Below are positions 1-8,245 of a stretch of 59,337 bases of DNA, in pieces; positions within the stretch are counted from its first letter, which is position 1, and every line of letters begins with the position of its first letter. Location: positions 1 through 59,337 of the forward strand of contig NZ_CANTJS010000015.1 of NCBI RefSeq assembly GCF_947654275.1, written 5' to 3'. The stretch comes from an uncultured Oscillibacter sp. (GTDB lineage Bacteria > Bacillota > Clostridia > Oscillospirales > Oscillospiraceae). Position numbers and translations under genes: made by a program. The notes under the pieces were generated by a model. The model ran no database searches and was not told where the DNA came from. It saw only the letters and a program-made list of their open reading frames with translations.

Positions 1-150
1 ACAGCCTGGGCGCAAAAAACAGCCTGGGCGCAAAAAACAGCCTGGGCGCAAAAAAACAGCCTGGGCGCAAAAAAACAGCCTGGGCGCAAAAAAACAGCCT
101 GGGCGCAAAAAACAGCCTGGGCGCAAAAAACAGCCTGGGCGCACAAAAAA
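1..150. repeat. Eight-copy 18-19 bp tandem repeat
   Basis: Eight head-to-tail copies of CAGCCTGGGCGCAAAAAA start at 2, 20, 38, 57, 76, 95, 113 and 131. The GC-rich 12-mer is invariant. Only the A-run changes length (6 or 7), so the period is 18 or 19; the last copy carries an extra C. The array begins at the window edge and may continue outside. It lies just beyond the dus terminator. No ORF or strong hairpin was seen in it. The pattern suggests slippage; function is unknown. Confidence 0.95.
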
Positions 151-170
151 GGCCGGGACAGAGCCCGGCC
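145..170 (-). terminator. Rho-independent terminator of the dus operon
   Basis: GGCCGGG and CCCGGCC (151-170) form a 7-bp stem with a 6-nt loop. Read on the minus strand it is followed by six T residues (150-145). It lies 29 bp after the dus stop codon and ends the pepP-like/ArsC-like/dus transcript. Confidence 0.8.
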
Positions 171-198
171 CCTGCAGATTCGTTTTTCGTACGGAAGG

Positions 199-1167
199 CT
201 ACACCAGTTCCCCCGCGCTTTCCTCCCGCAGGGGCAGGGTCTGAAAAATCTCGGCCTCGATGCGCTCATAGGCCTCCGGCCCCCGGGAACGGCGCAGCCG
301 CCCGCCCAGCCGCTCGCCGCCCCCAAACAGGTGAATCAGATAGAACCAGACTTCCTTCATCCGCTGGGAGGCCGGATGCTTCTGCCCGTACAGCGCCTGA
401 TATCCCTGGTACAGCGCCGCCGTAAAGGCCTCCAGCTCCACCCGGGAGGCGGGCGGTCCGCCCCGGAGCTTCCTGGGCAGGGCCGGGTCCGCCACGGCCC
501 CCCGGCCAATCATCACCGCCTCCAGCGCCGGAAACCGGGCCTCCAGGGCCCGGACCTCTCCAGGGGTTCGCAGGTCCCCGTTGTAGCACAGAGGGATTCT
601 GCCCTCCGCCATGGCCAGGGAAACCGCGTCCAGATGGAGGGGGCCCCGGTATTTCTCCGGCCTGGTCCGGGGATGAACGGTGAGGCAGGCGATGGGGTAG
701 CGATTGTAAATCTCCAGCAGCCGGGGGAACTCCTCCGGGCTGTCATATCCCAGCCGGGTCTTCACCGACACCGCCGCCGGCAGGGGCCGGGAGAAGACCT
801 CCTCAAAAAAGCGGTCCAGCCCCTCCGGGTCCCGGAGGAAGCCGGAGCCCTTTCCCTTGGCGGCAACGGTGCCGGAGGGGCAGCCCAGATTCAGGTTCAC
901 CTCGCCATAGCCCATGTCCGCCAGTATCTCCGCCGCCCACAGAAAGTCCGATGCCCGGCGGGTCATCACCTGGGGCACCACAGGCAGCCCCCGATTTACC
1001 TCTGGGTCCACCTCCTTCCGGTGCCGGTCTGTCAGAATGTGCTGGTCCGTGGGGGAAAAGAAGGGGATGAAAAACCGGTCCGCCCCGCCGAAAAATTCCT
1101 GCCACGTCCGGCGGAACACGGATTTGGTGATGCCGTCCAGAGGGGCGAAGTCTACCCGGGAGATCAT
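199..1167 (-). CDS. dus: tRNA-dihydrouridine synthase (Dus family)
   Basis: FMN-dependent reductase that converts uridine to dihydrouridine in tRNA D-loops; cytoplasmic. The 322-aa product starts MISRVDFAPLDG and has a TIM-barrel layout. The Dus signature NLGCPSG holds the catalytic Cys, followed by SVKTRLG (FMN/RNA-binding Lys) and VHPRTR (His) as expected for the family. Length is normal. I chose the ATG at 1167 because the Dus homology begins there; its ATGA overlaps the stop of the upstream ArsC-like gene, which suggests translational coupling. A longer in-frame ATG at 1227 would add residues that resemble no Dus N-terminus. The exact subclass (DusA/B/C) cannot be set by eye. Confidence 0.9.
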   Translation of the reverse strand: MISRVDFAPLDGITKSVFRRTWQEFFGGADRFFIPFFSPTDQHILTDRHRKEVDPEVNRGLPVVPQVMTRRASDFLWAAEILADMGYGEVNLNLGCPSGTVAAKGKGSGFLRDPEGLDRFFEEVFSRPLPAAVSVKTRLGYDSPEEFPRLLEIYNRYPIACLTVHPRTRPEKYRGPLHLDAVSLAMAEGRIPLCYNGDLRTPGEVRALEARFPALEAVMIGRGAVADPALPRKLRGGPPASRVELEAFTAALYQGYQALYGQKHPASQRMKEVWFYLIHLFGGGERLGGRLRRSRGPEAYERIEAEIFQTLPLREESAGELV

Positions 1168-1556
1168 CGCGAAGCTTCTCCCCATTCGGGGGGGTGGAAC
1201 CCCACGCGGGAAAAAGCCTCTTCCCACTCGGCGGGCCGGAACCCCGTGAGGACAAATCCGTCCCCCACCAGAATAGGCCGCTTCACCAGCATCCCGTCCG
1301 TGGCCAGCAGGGCCAGCTGCTCCTCCTCGGACATCCCGGGCAGCTTGTCCTTCAGACCCAGGGCCTTATATTGGAGGCCGCTGGTATTGAAGAAGCGTTT
1401 CAGAGGCAGGCCGCTGGCAACCCGCCAGGCCCGCAGCTCCTCCGCCGTGGGATGATCCTCCTTGATGTCCCTGAGCTCACAGGGCGCGCCTTTTTCCTCC
1501 AGCCACTTTTTCGCCTTCTGGCAGGTGGAGCACTTGGGATAGTACACAAACAGCAT
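1164..1556 (-). CDS. ArsC/Spx-family thioredoxin-fold protein
   Basis: A 130-aa thioredoxin-fold protein of the ArsC/YffB/Spx family. It has CSTC at residues 9-12 and the RPI motif (KRPILVGD) near residue 92, both family hallmarks. Spx proteins bind the RNA polymerase alpha C-terminal domain in disulfide stress; other members act as reductases. The CxxC fits an Spx-like redox switch, but an arsenate reductase-like role is not excluded and no ars genes lie nearby. AAGGAGG lies 7 bases before the ATG at 1556, which decides this start over an upstream in-frame ATG. It overlaps dus by 4 bp and follows the M24 peptidase by 43 bp, so the three probably form one operon. Confidence 0.85.
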   Translation of the reverse strand: MLFVYYPKCSTCQKAKKWLEEKGAPCELRDIKEDHPTAEELRAWRVASGLPLKRFFNTSGLQYKALGLKDKLPGMSEEEQLALLATDGMLVKRPILVGDGFVLTGFRPAEWEEAFSRVGFHPPEWGEASR

Positions 1557-1599
1557 GGCTCTTTCCTCCTTCATTTTCGCATTCCCGTTTTCTGCCGGC

Positions 1600-2691
1600 T
1601 CACAGAATCAGCAGCTCCCTGGGGGCCTTTGTCAGACTGCGGCTGCCCTCCGGGGTAATCTGAATCACGTTCTCGATGCGGACGCCCAGCTTTCCGGGGA
1701 TATAAATCCCCGGCTCCGCCGAGATCACCGCCCCCGCCGGCAGGGGGCTTTCGTTGGTGGGGGAGGCGTTGGGGGCCTCGTGAATCTCCACCCCCAGGCT
1801 GTGGCCGAAGCTGTGGGTGAAGTATTCCCCATAGCCCGCCTCACGGATGACCTCCCTGGCGGCGGCGTCCACCGCCTTTCCGGTGACGCCGGCCCGGGCG
1901 GAGGCAATGCCCGCCTTCTGGGCGGCCAGAACCGTCTCATAGACCCGGCGCATCTCCTCCGTCGCGCTGCCCACCGCCACGGTGCGGGTCATGTCGGAGC
2001 AGTAGCCCTGATAAACGCAGCCAAAGTCCATGGTGACAAACTCCCCGGCCCGGATTTCCTTCTCCGAGGGAACCCCGTGGGGCAGGCTTCCGTTGGGCCC
2101 GGAGACCACAATGGGGTCAAAGGACATGTCCGACGCGCCATGGCGGAGCATCAGATACTGAAGCCTGGCGGCAATCTCCTTTTCCGTCACGCCGGGGCGA
2201 ATCTCCTTCAGAATCTCCTCCAGGGCCCGTTCGGCAATGCCCTGGGCAGCCTCCATGGCGGCCAGCTCTCCCGCGTCCTTGCTGTGCCGGAGCTTTGTCA
2301 CCAGGTCCGAGGCGGGGACCATCTCACAGGGGAATTTCCACTGGGCCATGGCCTTCTGAAAACGGCCGTGCTCCCGGACGCTCATCTCCGCGTCCTCAAA
2401 GCCCAGGCGGCGGATGCTTTTCAAAAAGACCAGGTCATGGAGCTGAACCGTCAGGCCCCGGCCCGTTTTGGTCTCCCGGAGCTCCGCGTTCTCCAGACAG
2501 CGGCCCGCCGCCTCGGTATACCGGGCGTCGGTGAAGAAATAGGCGGGTCCCTTCCGGGGCACCAGACAGGCGGCGTCGCCGCCGGGGGTGAAAAAGCCGG
2601 CGGCATAAAACCGGTTGGCCTGGCCTGTGAGCAGCACGGCGTCCAGGTCCTCCGCCGCCAGGGCGGCCTGTATGACTTTGATGTGATTCAT
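1600..2691 (-). CDS. M24-family Xaa-Pro dipeptidase/aminopeptidase P
   Basis: Cytoplasmic metallopeptidase that releases N-terminal residues before proline or splits Xaa-Pro dipeptides. The 363-aa protein has a creatinase-like N-terminal domain (about 1-125) and a pita-bread M24 domain. All five metal ligands are visible: MDFGC (Asp), SDMTRT (Asp), THSFGHSLG (His), SAEPG (Glu) and RIENV (Glu). Length is typical for Firmicute PepQ/YpdF-type enzymes. It is the first gene of the minus-strand operon with the ArsC-like gene and dus. Start at the ATG at 2691 with AGGAAGGG upstream. Whether it is an aminopeptidase or a dipeptidase cannot be told from sequence. Confidence 0.93.
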   Translation of the reverse strand: MNHIKVIQAALAAEDLDAVLLTGQANRFYAAGFFTPGGDAACLVPRKGPAYFFTDARYTEAAGRCLENAELRETKTGRGLTVQLHDLVFLKSIRRLGFEDAEMSVREHGRFQKAMAQWKFPCEMVPASDLVTKLRHSKDAGELAAMEAAQGIAERALEEILKEIRPGVTEKEIAARLQYLMLRHGASDMSFDPIVVSGPNGSLPHGVPSEKEIRAGEFVTMDFGCVYQGYCSDMTRTVAVGSATEEMRRVYETVLAAQKAGIASARAGVTGKAVDAAAREVIREAGYGEYFTHSFGHSLGVEIHEAPNASPTNESPLPAGAVISAEPGIYIPGKLGVRIENVIQITPEGSRSLTKAPRELLIL

Positions 2692-2851
2692 AGCGGTCCC
2701 TTCCTGTCATGTTTTCATTGCCGGGGACGGACTTTGCGCCCGGCCCCTGTTATAGAGGGGCGCTGTCCCCTCCCGTTCTTCCGGGCCCTCCATGCTTCCG
2801 GCATACGGGCGGCCCCCGCATAAAAAATATACGCTTTGGACACCCCCGGCC

Positions 2852-3142
2852 CTACCAGTCGTGGCGCGAGCTTCCGAGCCAGTTTTCCTCCAACACATCC
2901 ATGACCCGTTCAATCTTCCAGAAGCATTCCGGGTCGTCCAGGGTATCGTCGTCCAGCGCACGGGCAATCATCTCCAGCATCCGTACCGCTCTGGAATCCA
3001 CCGCCCTGTAAATATCCTGCATCACCCCGGCCTGCTTCATGTAGGCCAAAACCGCCTCGCCAATGGACAGCGCCAGCATCGTTTCCCGTGTACGCCGCTC
3101 CCGATCGTCCAAATCCTCAAGCAGCACAAAATCGGAACCCAT
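2852..3142 (-). CDS. Small helical protein, function unknown
   Basis: A 96-aa acidic, probably all-helical protein beginning MGSDFVLLED. I recognise no family. The start at 3142 is set by an AAGGAGGG site 7-8 bases upstream; the longer in-frame ATG lacks such a site. It is divergent from an XRE-type regulator at 3242, and the shared 99-bp intergenic region holds two matching operator-like palindromes, so the two genes are probably co-regulated. No Cys clusters, membrane segment or signal peptide are seen. A toxin-antitoxin-like pairing with the regulator is conceivable, but nothing in the sequence shows toxicity. Confidence 0.7.
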   Translation of the reverse strand: MGSDFVLLEDLDDRERRTRETMLALSIGEAVLAYMKQAGVMQDIYRAVDSRAVRMLEMIARALDDDTLDDPECFWKIERVMDVLEENWLGSSRHDW

Positions 3143-3158
3143 AAAAAGCCCTCCTTTT

Positions 3159-3230
3159 TGACATCCTGTGAATGTCATTTGTCCCTACAGGATATCATAA
3201 AATATCCAAAATGACAATCACTAAATGTCA
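3159..3230. promoter_or_regulatory. Twin TGACA-N9-TGTCA operators around an inner palindrome
   Basis: Two copies of TGACA-N9-TGTCA occur at 3159-3177 and 3212-3230, in the 99 bp between two divergent genes. Between them GGATAT-N6-ATATCC (3190-3207) is a second perfect inverted repeat. Arms and 9-bp spacing are identical in both outer sites while the spacers differ, as expected for binding sites of one dimeric regulator. The XRE protein encoded at 3242 is the natural candidate. Confidence 0.7.
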
Positions 3231-3241
3231 AGGATGTTTTT

Positions 3242-3490
3242 ATGTACAAGAATTATGCCCCAGATGGGAAACATAATCTTTGCGGCTCCCAAGTAGCCGC
3301 CTTGCGCAAGGCAAGAACGCCGAAGCTGTCCCAGCGGGGCCTGGCGGATCTGCTCCAGCTGGGCGGTCTGGACGTGGACAAAAACGCGGTTCAGCGCATT
3401 GAGAGCGGAGAGCGCTTCGTCACGGATATCGAGCTGAAAGCCCTGGCCCAGGCGCTGGGCGTCACAGTGGAAAAATTATTGGAACCGTAG
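3242..3490 (+). CDS. XRE-family helix-turn-helix regulator, single domain
   Basis: An 82-aa protein made almost wholly of one XRE/Cro-type DNA-binding domain. RKARTPKLSQRGLADLLQLGG resembles helices 1-2, and VQRIESGERFVTDIELKALAQALG the recognition helix and the following helices. No effector or oligomerisation domain follows. The AAGGATG sequence before the ATG is a moderate ribosome site. It is divergent from the 96-aa gene, and the two palindromes between them suggest autoregulation. A hairpin terminator follows the stop directly, so it is monocistronic. Confidence 0.85.
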   Translation: MYKNYAPDGKHNLCGSQVAALRKARTPKLSQRGLADLLQLGGLDVDKNAVQRIESGERFVTDIELKALAQALGVTVEKLLEP

Positions 3491-3522
3491 GAGCTCCGGA
3501 AATCCGGGGCTCCTGCTGTTTT
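3489..3522 (+). terminator. Terminator of the XRE gene
   Basis: AGGAGC-T-CCGG, an AAAT loop, then CCGG-G-GCTCCT (3489-3514) make an 11-bp stem with one T-G pair, followed by a T-rich GCTGTTTTATT. The left arm begins inside the TAG stop codon. Confidence 0.75.
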
Positions 3523-3564
3523 ATTCTCCCTGCACAGCATTCCCCTTCGGAGAACGGAGGGCCC

Positions 3565-4017
3565 TCAGCGCGGGAGGGACTCCAGCCGGGCAAGGATCTT
3601 CTCCCGGTATTCCGCATGACGGGGCATCCCGCCCCCCAGCCCGCCCCGCTTGGGCAGCTGGAGCCGGAGAAAATCCCCGTTCCGGAAGGTGATGGAGCAG
3701 TTGACCGCGCCCATGATGGCCTTTTTGATTTCGCAGTGCCGGATATCTTCGAAGGGGAAGCACACGCCCACGTCCTCGGCCACCGTCTTCCGGGAGTCCC
3801 TGATTTTGGGATACGCGGCGGTCAGATATTGCCGTTCCTCGCATTCAGCAACCAGCAGATACTGCCCGGTGACGCCGATATACACGTCAAAATAGGATGT
3901 TTTTTTCTTGTTCACCTGCAGGGTGATGCCGTGAATGCCCGCCTGGAGAATCTCCCCCTCTGGCAGGCAGTCTCCCAAAACACGGTTCATGTTGGCCTCG
4001 TCAAATATACCTGCCAT
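3565..4017 (-). CDS. Conserved-looking hypothetical protein, 150 aa
   Basis: A 150-aa soluble protein beginning MAGIFDEANMNRVLGDCLPE. I do not recognise the family. Alternating short strands (GITLQVNKKKTSYFDVYIGVTG, YLLVAECEERQYL, CSITFRNGDFLRLQL) and a charged C-terminal helix suggest a small beta-sandwich or PH-like fold; that is only an impression. The start at 4017 is set by AAAGGAG 8 bases upstream, overlapping the end of pyrG. The gene starts 5 bp after the pyrG stop, so it is very likely cotranscribed with pyrG. No signal peptide or membrane segment is seen. Confidence 0.75.
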   Translation of the reverse strand: MAGIFDEANMNRVLGDCLPEGEILQAGIHGITLQVNKKKTSYFDVYIGVTGQYLLVAECEERQYLTAAYPKIRDSRKTVAEDVGVCFPFEDIRHCEIKKAIMGAVNCSITFRNGDFLRLQLPKRGGLGGGMPRHAEYREKILARLESLPR

Positions 4018-4021
4018 ACAT

Positions 4022-5626
4022 TCAGCTCCTTTCCGTCTCCAGCGCCGCCCTGACAAATCCGCAAAACAGCGGATGGGGCCGGTCGGGCCGGCTCTTGAAC
4101 TCCGGGTGAAACTGAACGCCCACAAACCAGGGGTGGGCGGGAAGCTCTACAATCTCCACCAGCCGTCCGTCCGGGGACAGGCCCGCCAGAGCCAGGCCCT
4201 TTTCCTCCATCACGGTCCGGTATTCGTTGCTGAACTCGAAGCGGTGGCGGTGCCGCTCGCTGATTTCCGCCGTCCCGTAGAGCACCCGGCTCCTGGTCCC
4301 CTCACCGAGGATGCAGGGATACCGGCCCAGACGCATGGTGCCGCCCTTGTCGGTGACGCCCACCTGGTCCGGCATCAGATCAATGACGGGATGGGCGGCG
4401 GTCCGGTCAAACTCGGAGGAATGGGCGTCTGTCAGGCCGCAGACGTGGCGGGCAAACTCAATGACAGCCATCTGCATCCCCAGGCAGATTCCAAAATAGG
4501 GGACCCCGTTCTCCCGGGCGTATTTGACAGCGGCAATCATGCCCTCCACGCCCCGCTCTCCGAAGCCGCCGGGCACCAGCACGCCGCCGCAGCCCGCCAG
4601 CCGCTCCGCCGCATTCTCCGCCGTCAGCTCCTCGGAGTCCACCCAGCGGATGGATACCACGGCGTCGTTGGCGGTGCCGGCGTGGTTCAGGGACTCCACC
4701 ACCGAGAGATAGGCGTCGTGAAGCTGGGTGTACTTGCCCACCAGGGCGATTTCCACCCGGCGGCGGGCGTTCTTCTCCCGCTTCACCATGGCGGTCCACT
4801 CCCGCAGATCCGGCTGGTGGGTAATCAGGCCCAGCTTCCGGCAGACCGCCTCGTCCAGGCCCTCCTTCGCCATCAGCAGGGGAACCTCATAGAGGGTTTC
4901 GGCGGTGGCGTTCTGAATCACGCAGTCCCGCTCCACATTGCAGAAAAGGGATATCTTTTTCCGCACATCATCGGATATGGGGGCGTCGCAGCGGCAGACC
5001 AGAATGTCCGGCTGAATGCCCAAGGAGGACAGCTCCTTTACAGAGTGCTGGGTGGGCTTGGATTTCAGTTCCCCGGTGCCGGGGACCTGAACGACAAGGG
5101 GAACGTGGATGAAGGCCACGTCTCCCCGGGGCCGCTCCGCTCCGATCTGTCGGATGGCCTCCAGAAAAGGCTGGGATTCAATGTCGCCCACGGTGCCGCC
5201 GATTTCGCAGATCACCACATCCACGTCTTCCTCTGCCATGCCGTAAACCCGGCGCTTGATCTCGTCGGTAATGTGGGGAATAATCTGGACGGTGGCCCCC
5301 AGATAGTCTCCCCGGCGTTCCCGGTTCAGAACGGACCAGTAAATTTTTCCGGAGGAAATGGAGCTGTTGCCGGAAAGGTCCTCGTCCACAAAGCGCTCGT
5401 AGTGGCCCAGGTCCAGGTCGGTCTCCGCCCCGTCCCCGGTGACAAAAACCTCGCCGTGCTGATAAGGGCTCATAGTGCCGGGGTCCACATTGATATAGGG
5501 ATCGAATTTCTGATTCCGCACCCGGACCCCCCGCTGCTTCAGCAGCCTGCCCAGCGACGCGGCGCAAATGCCCTTTCCAAGGCCGGACACCACGCCGCCG
5601 GTGACAAAAACGTATTTGGTGGACAT
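4022..5626 (-). CDS. pyrG: CTP synthase
   Basis: Makes CTP from UTP, ATP and glutamine in pyrimidine nucleotide synthesis; cytoplasmic tetramer. The 534-aa protein has the N-terminal synthetase domain ([16 protein letters not shown] at the start, with the ATP-binding P-loop; [24 protein letters not shown]) and a C-terminal class I glutamine amidotransferase domain. The latter shows the oxyanion and nucleophile segments ([18 protein letters not shown] with Cys) and the HPEF His-Glu dyad. Length fits the 530-545 norm. The ATG at 5626 follows AAAGGAGGGG. No CTP-dependent leader was recognised upstream. The 150-aa unknown gene follows with a 5-bp gap. Confidence 0.97.
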   Translation of the reverse strand: MSTKYVFVTGGVVSGLGKGICAASLGRLLKQRGVRVRNQKFDPYINVDPGTMSPYQHGEVFVTGDGAETDLDLGHYERFVDEDLSGNSSISSGKIYWSVLNRERRGDYLGATVQIIPHITDEIKRRVYGMAEEDVDVVICEIGGTVGDIESQPFLEAIRQIGAERPRGDVAFIHVPLVVQVPGTGELKSKPTQHSVKELSSLGIQPDILVCRCDAPISDDVRKKISLFCNVERDCVIQNATAETLYEVPLLMAKEGLDEAVCRKLGLITHQPDLREWTAMVKREKNARRRVEIALVGKYTQLHDAYLSVVESLNHAGTANDAVVSIRWVDSEELTAENAAERLAGCGGVLVPGGFGERGVEGMIAAVKYARENGVPYFGICLGMQMAVIEFARHVCGLTDAHSSEFDRTAAHPVIDLMPDQVGVTDKGGTMRLGRYPCILGEGTRSRVLYGTAEISERHRHRFEFSNEYRTVMEEKGLALAGLSPDGRLVEIVELPAHPWFVGVQFHPEFKSRPDRPHPLFCGFVRAALETERS

Positions 5627-5831
5627 GCCGGTTCCCCTCCTTTGAATATCAGTATATCCCATTTCTGTCAAAAACACGGTTTAATATAGCACCAGTCCCC
5701 CCAGCTTGTCAACGGATCTTTGCCGGCATCCAGGGCCGCTGCCGGCCTTTCCGGCCGGACATGTTCTCTTTTCTCCGGCAGAGTGCATGACCTGCCGCGC
5801 CATTTTCGTCAGATTTTGTAAAAAACGCCCA

Positions 5832-5860
5832 TTGACTTTATCCGTTTAAAGCTGTATAGT
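5832..5860 (+). promoter_or_regulatory. Sigma-A promoter of the first ABC importer leader
   Basis: TTGACT, a 17-bp spacer and TATAGT. Transcription would start near 5867 and run through the 34-codon ORF and the terminator at 6031 before the transporter genes. Confidence 0.75.
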
Positions 5861-5902
5861 ACAAAAGCAGAACAGGCCGGAGCGCAGAGAGGAGAGCATT
5901 TT

Positions 5903-6007
5903 ATGAATACAAACATCATCGCCGCCGCTCTCACGGGTACGTATTTCCGCTTTATCAAGGTCCGCTATGCGGGCCGTTTTGAGCGTGGAAAAAAGGCGTC
6001 CGGCTGA
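5903..6007 (+). CDS. 34-aa aromatic-rich leader ORF
   Basis: ATG to TGA, 34 codons, with GAGAGGAGAG 6 bases upstream and a good promoter at 5832. The peptide starts MNTNIIAAALTG; its middle (TYFRFIKVRYAGRF) holds five of the peptide's aromatic residues (Tyr, Phe, Phe, Tyr, Phe) within 14 codons, and the rest is basic. It ends 23 bp before a strong terminator that precedes a TrpX-type ABC importer. That order (promoter, short ORF rich in one amino-acid class, terminator, transport operon) is what a ribosome-mediated attenuator looks like. No competing antiterminator pairing was found by eye, so it could equally be a small basic protein with its own terminator. Confidence 0.55.
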   Translation: MNTNIIAAALTGTYFRFIKVRYAGRFERGKKASG

Positions 6008-6030
6008 ACAGGTGCGTTTTTGCTGATGAA

Positions 6031-6065
6031 AAGCGGCTCTGTTTTCGGACAGGGCCGCTTTTTAT
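6031..6065 (+). terminator. Terminator or attenuator before the first ABC importer
   Basis: AAGCGGCTCTG pairs with CAGGGCCGCTT (11 bp, one T-G pair) around an 8-nt loop, followed by a T-run (TTTTTAT). It sits between the 34-codon ORF and the substrate-binding protein gene with no visible second promoter, so it probably controls read-through into the operon. Confidence 0.8.
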
Positions 6066-6111
6066 AATGAATTCCCGCAAATCACTTGTAAATTTAAGGA
6101 GATTGGTAACG

Positions 6112-7143
6112 ATGAAGAAGAAACTGCTTGCATGGATCCTGGCCGGCGCGCTGGCCCTGAGTCTGGCCGCCTGCGGCGGCAATTCCGGCGGAGACTCTGC
6201 CGGTTCCGGAGCTTCCGGCGACGCCGGGACCCAGGAGCCCGCCGGCCCCGCCCCCTCCGACGCCTCCGGCGAGACCTACACGGTGGGCATTTCCCAGTAT
6301 GTCGTTCACGACGCGCTGGACGCCGCCACCAAAGGCTTTCAGGACGCGCTGAACGAGCTGCTGCCCGGTCAGGTGACCTTCGACTATCAGAATGCCGCCG
6401 AAGACACCGCTAACTGCGCCACCATCGCCAACGCCTTTGTGGCCGACGGGGTGGACCTCATCATGGCAAACGCCACCCCGGCCCTTCAGGCCGCTGCCGC
6501 CGCCACCGGCGACATCCCCATTCTGGGCACCTCCGTCACGGAGTACGGCGTGGCCTTCGGCATTGAGAACTTCTCCGGCACCGTAGGCGGCAACATCTCC
6601 GGCACCTCTGACCTGGCCCCCCTGGACCAGCAGGCGGCCATGATTCAGGAGTGGTATCCCGACGCCAAAACCGTGGGTCTGCTCTACTGCTCCAACGAGG
6701 CAAACAGCCAATACCAGGTGGACACCGTCCAGGGCTATCTGGAGGGCCTGGGCTTCGCCTGCACGCAATACCCCTTCGCTGATTCCAACGATATCGCGGC
6801 TGTCTGCCAGACCGCCGCAGACAACAGCGACGTACTCTATATTCCCACAGACAACTCCGCCGCCGCCAACAAAGGCAATATAGACAACATCTGCCGGGGC
6901 AACATCCCCGTGTTCTGCGGCGAGGAGGGCATCTGCGCCGGCTGCGGCGTGGCCACCCTGTCCATCAGCTACTATGACATCGGCTACAAAACCGGCGAAA
7001 TGGCCGCTCAGATCCTCACCGGCCAGGCGGACATCTCCACCATGCCCATTGAGTACGCCCCTGAGTTCGTGAAAAAGTACAACCCCACCATCTGCGCCGA
7101 CCTGGGCGTGGCGGCTCCCGCGGACTACGAAGCCATCGGCTGA
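6112..7143 (+). CDS. ABC importer substrate-binding lipoprotein (TrpX-like), copy 1
   Basis: Extracytoplasmic binding protein of an ABC importer. The 343-aa precursor has a lipoprotein signal peptide (MKKKLLAWILAG, lipobox LAAC at about residue 21), a Ser/Gly/Pro-rich linker to about residue 60, then a type 1 periplasmic-binding fold beginning YTVGISQYVVHDALD. The order binding protein, permease, ATPase and the sequence style match the ABC_sub_bind/TrpX family, whose known or predicted ligands are tryptophan or related compounds. The ATG at 6112 has AAGGAG upstream. It is 29-35% alike by eye with the second copy at 9726 (shared GISQY, YQNA, GTSD and ANS patches). The ligand itself is inference. 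Confidence 0.88.
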   Translation: MKKKLLAWILAGALALSLAACGGNSGGDSAGSGASGDAGTQEPAGPAPSDASGETYTVGISQYVVHDALDAATKGFQDALNELLPGQVTFDYQNAAEDTANCATIANAFVADGVDLIMANATPALQAAAAATGDIPILGTSVTEYGVAFGIENFSGTVGGNISGTSDLAPLDQQAAMIQEWYPDAKTVGLLYCSNEANSQYQVDTVQGYLEGLGFACTQYPFADSNDIAAVCQTAADNSDVLYIPTDNSAAANKGNIDNICRGNIPVFCGEEGICAGCGVATLSISYYDIGYKTGEMAAQILTGQADISTMPIEYAPEFVKKYNPTICADLGVAAPADYEAIG

Positions 7144-7199
7144 CCGGCTGTCCTTCCGGCGGACGGCGGAGCTTCCGGGCTCCGCCGCCTGCCGGGGCG

Positions 7200-7275
7200 T
7201 CCTCTCAATTAGGGGTCGGGAATGAGGAATGTCGGTTTCTGAAATTCCTGATTCCTGACTCTTAATCTCTTATTC
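7200..7275. repeat. Degenerate TTAGGAAT-type inverted heptamer element
   Basis: Between the binding-protein and permease genes, runs of GGGAATGAGGAATG (left arm) and CCTGATTCCTGACTC (right arm) face each other. This is the most degenerate member of a family seen also at 9036, 9452, 10757, 11729 and 19133. Confidence 0.5.
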
Positions 7276-7291
7276 TGAAAGGGGTTTTCCT

Positions 7292-8245
7292 ATGCTCAAC
7301 TTCATCGGCGCGCTGCCGGGGGCCGTCTCCCAGGGGCTCATCTGGGGCCTGATGGCCATCGGCGTTTACATCACCTATAAAATTCTGGACATTGCCGACC
7401 TGACGGTGGACGGCTCCTTCTGCACCGGCGGCGCGGTCTTCGTGGTGCTGTTCGGCCAGGGGGTCAACATCTGGGCGGCGATGCTGGCGGCCCTGCTGGC
7501 AGGGATGCTGGCGGGGCTGGCCACCGGCCTGCTCCACACCGCCTGCGGCATCCCGGCCATTCTGGCGGGCATCCTGACCCAGCTGGGATTGTGGTCCATC
7601 AACCTGGCCATTATGGGCATGAAGGCCAATGTAGCCATCAATGTCACCAACCCGGACAATCTTGACCGGCTGCTGGTGTCCCTGCGCTTTGTCCAGGACG
7701 TGGCCAAGGGAAACCGGCCCTTCATCCGGCACCCCATTTTGGTGGTGGGCCTGTTCACCGCCGCCGTCATCGCGGTGCTGTACGCCTTTTTCGGCACGGA
7801 GCTGGGGGCGGCCCTCCGGGCCACCGGCGCAAACCCCAACATGGCCCGGGCCCAGGGCATCAACACCGACACCGGCAAGGTGCTGGGCCTGATGATTTCC
7901 AACGGCCTGGTGGCCCTGTCCGGGGCTCTGCTCAGCCAGTATCAGAGCTTTGCAGACTCCAGCATGGGCAAGGGCGCCATTGTCATCGGCCTGGCGGCGG
8001 TCATCATCGGTCAGGTGGTCTTCGGCAAGGTCTTCCGGAACTTCGCTCTGAAGCTGCTGGCGGTCTCCATCGGCGCGATCATCTACTATATCGTCATTCA
8101 GGCGGTGGTAAGCCTCAGCAACATCAACACCAACTACCTGAAGCTGATTTCCGCAGTCATCGTGGCGGTATTCCTGGCCATTCCCTACTGGAAGGGCCGC
8201 TATTTCACCAAAACCAGCCATAAGGGAGGGTCCGCCCATGCTTGA
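7292..8245 (+). CDS. ABC importer permease (TrpY-like), copy 1
   Basis: A 317-aa integral membrane protein with about 8-9 hydrophobic segments; the family resembles the branched-chain amino acid/ribose permease superfamily. It begins MLNFIGALPGAVSQGLIWGLMAIGVYITYKILDIADLTVDG-like; the GVYITY, LDxxDLxVDGxF and AQGIN/TGKVLGLMISNGLVALSGALL patches recur in the permease at 11834. The start has GAAAGGGG upstream. Its last 8 bp overlap the ATPase gene, so the two are translationally coupled. It forms the transmembrane channel with the ATPase at 8238 and takes ligand from the lipoprotein at 6112. Confidence 0.9.
   Translation: MLNFIGALPGAVSQGLIWGLMAIGVYITYKILDIADLTVDGSFCTGGAVFVVLFGQGVNIWAAMLAALLAGMLAGLATGLLHTACGIPAILAGILTQLGLWSINLAIMGMKANVAINVTNPDNLDRLLVSLRFVQDVAKGNRPFIRHPILVVGLFTAAVIAVLYAFFGTELGAALRATGANPNMARAQGINTDTGKVLGLMISNGLVALSGALLSQYQSFADSSMGKGAIVIGLAAVIIGQVVFGKVFRNFALKLLAVSIGAIIYYIVIQAVVSLSNINTNYLKLISAVIVAVFLAIPYWKGRYFTKTSHKGGSAHA

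Noticed and set aside
331..1455. Long plus-strand frame opposite dus and the ArsC-like gene
   Set aside because: It is the antisense shadow of two recognised genes, has no ribosome site, and gives a Pro/Gly/Arg-rich product typical of reversed GC-rich coding DNA.
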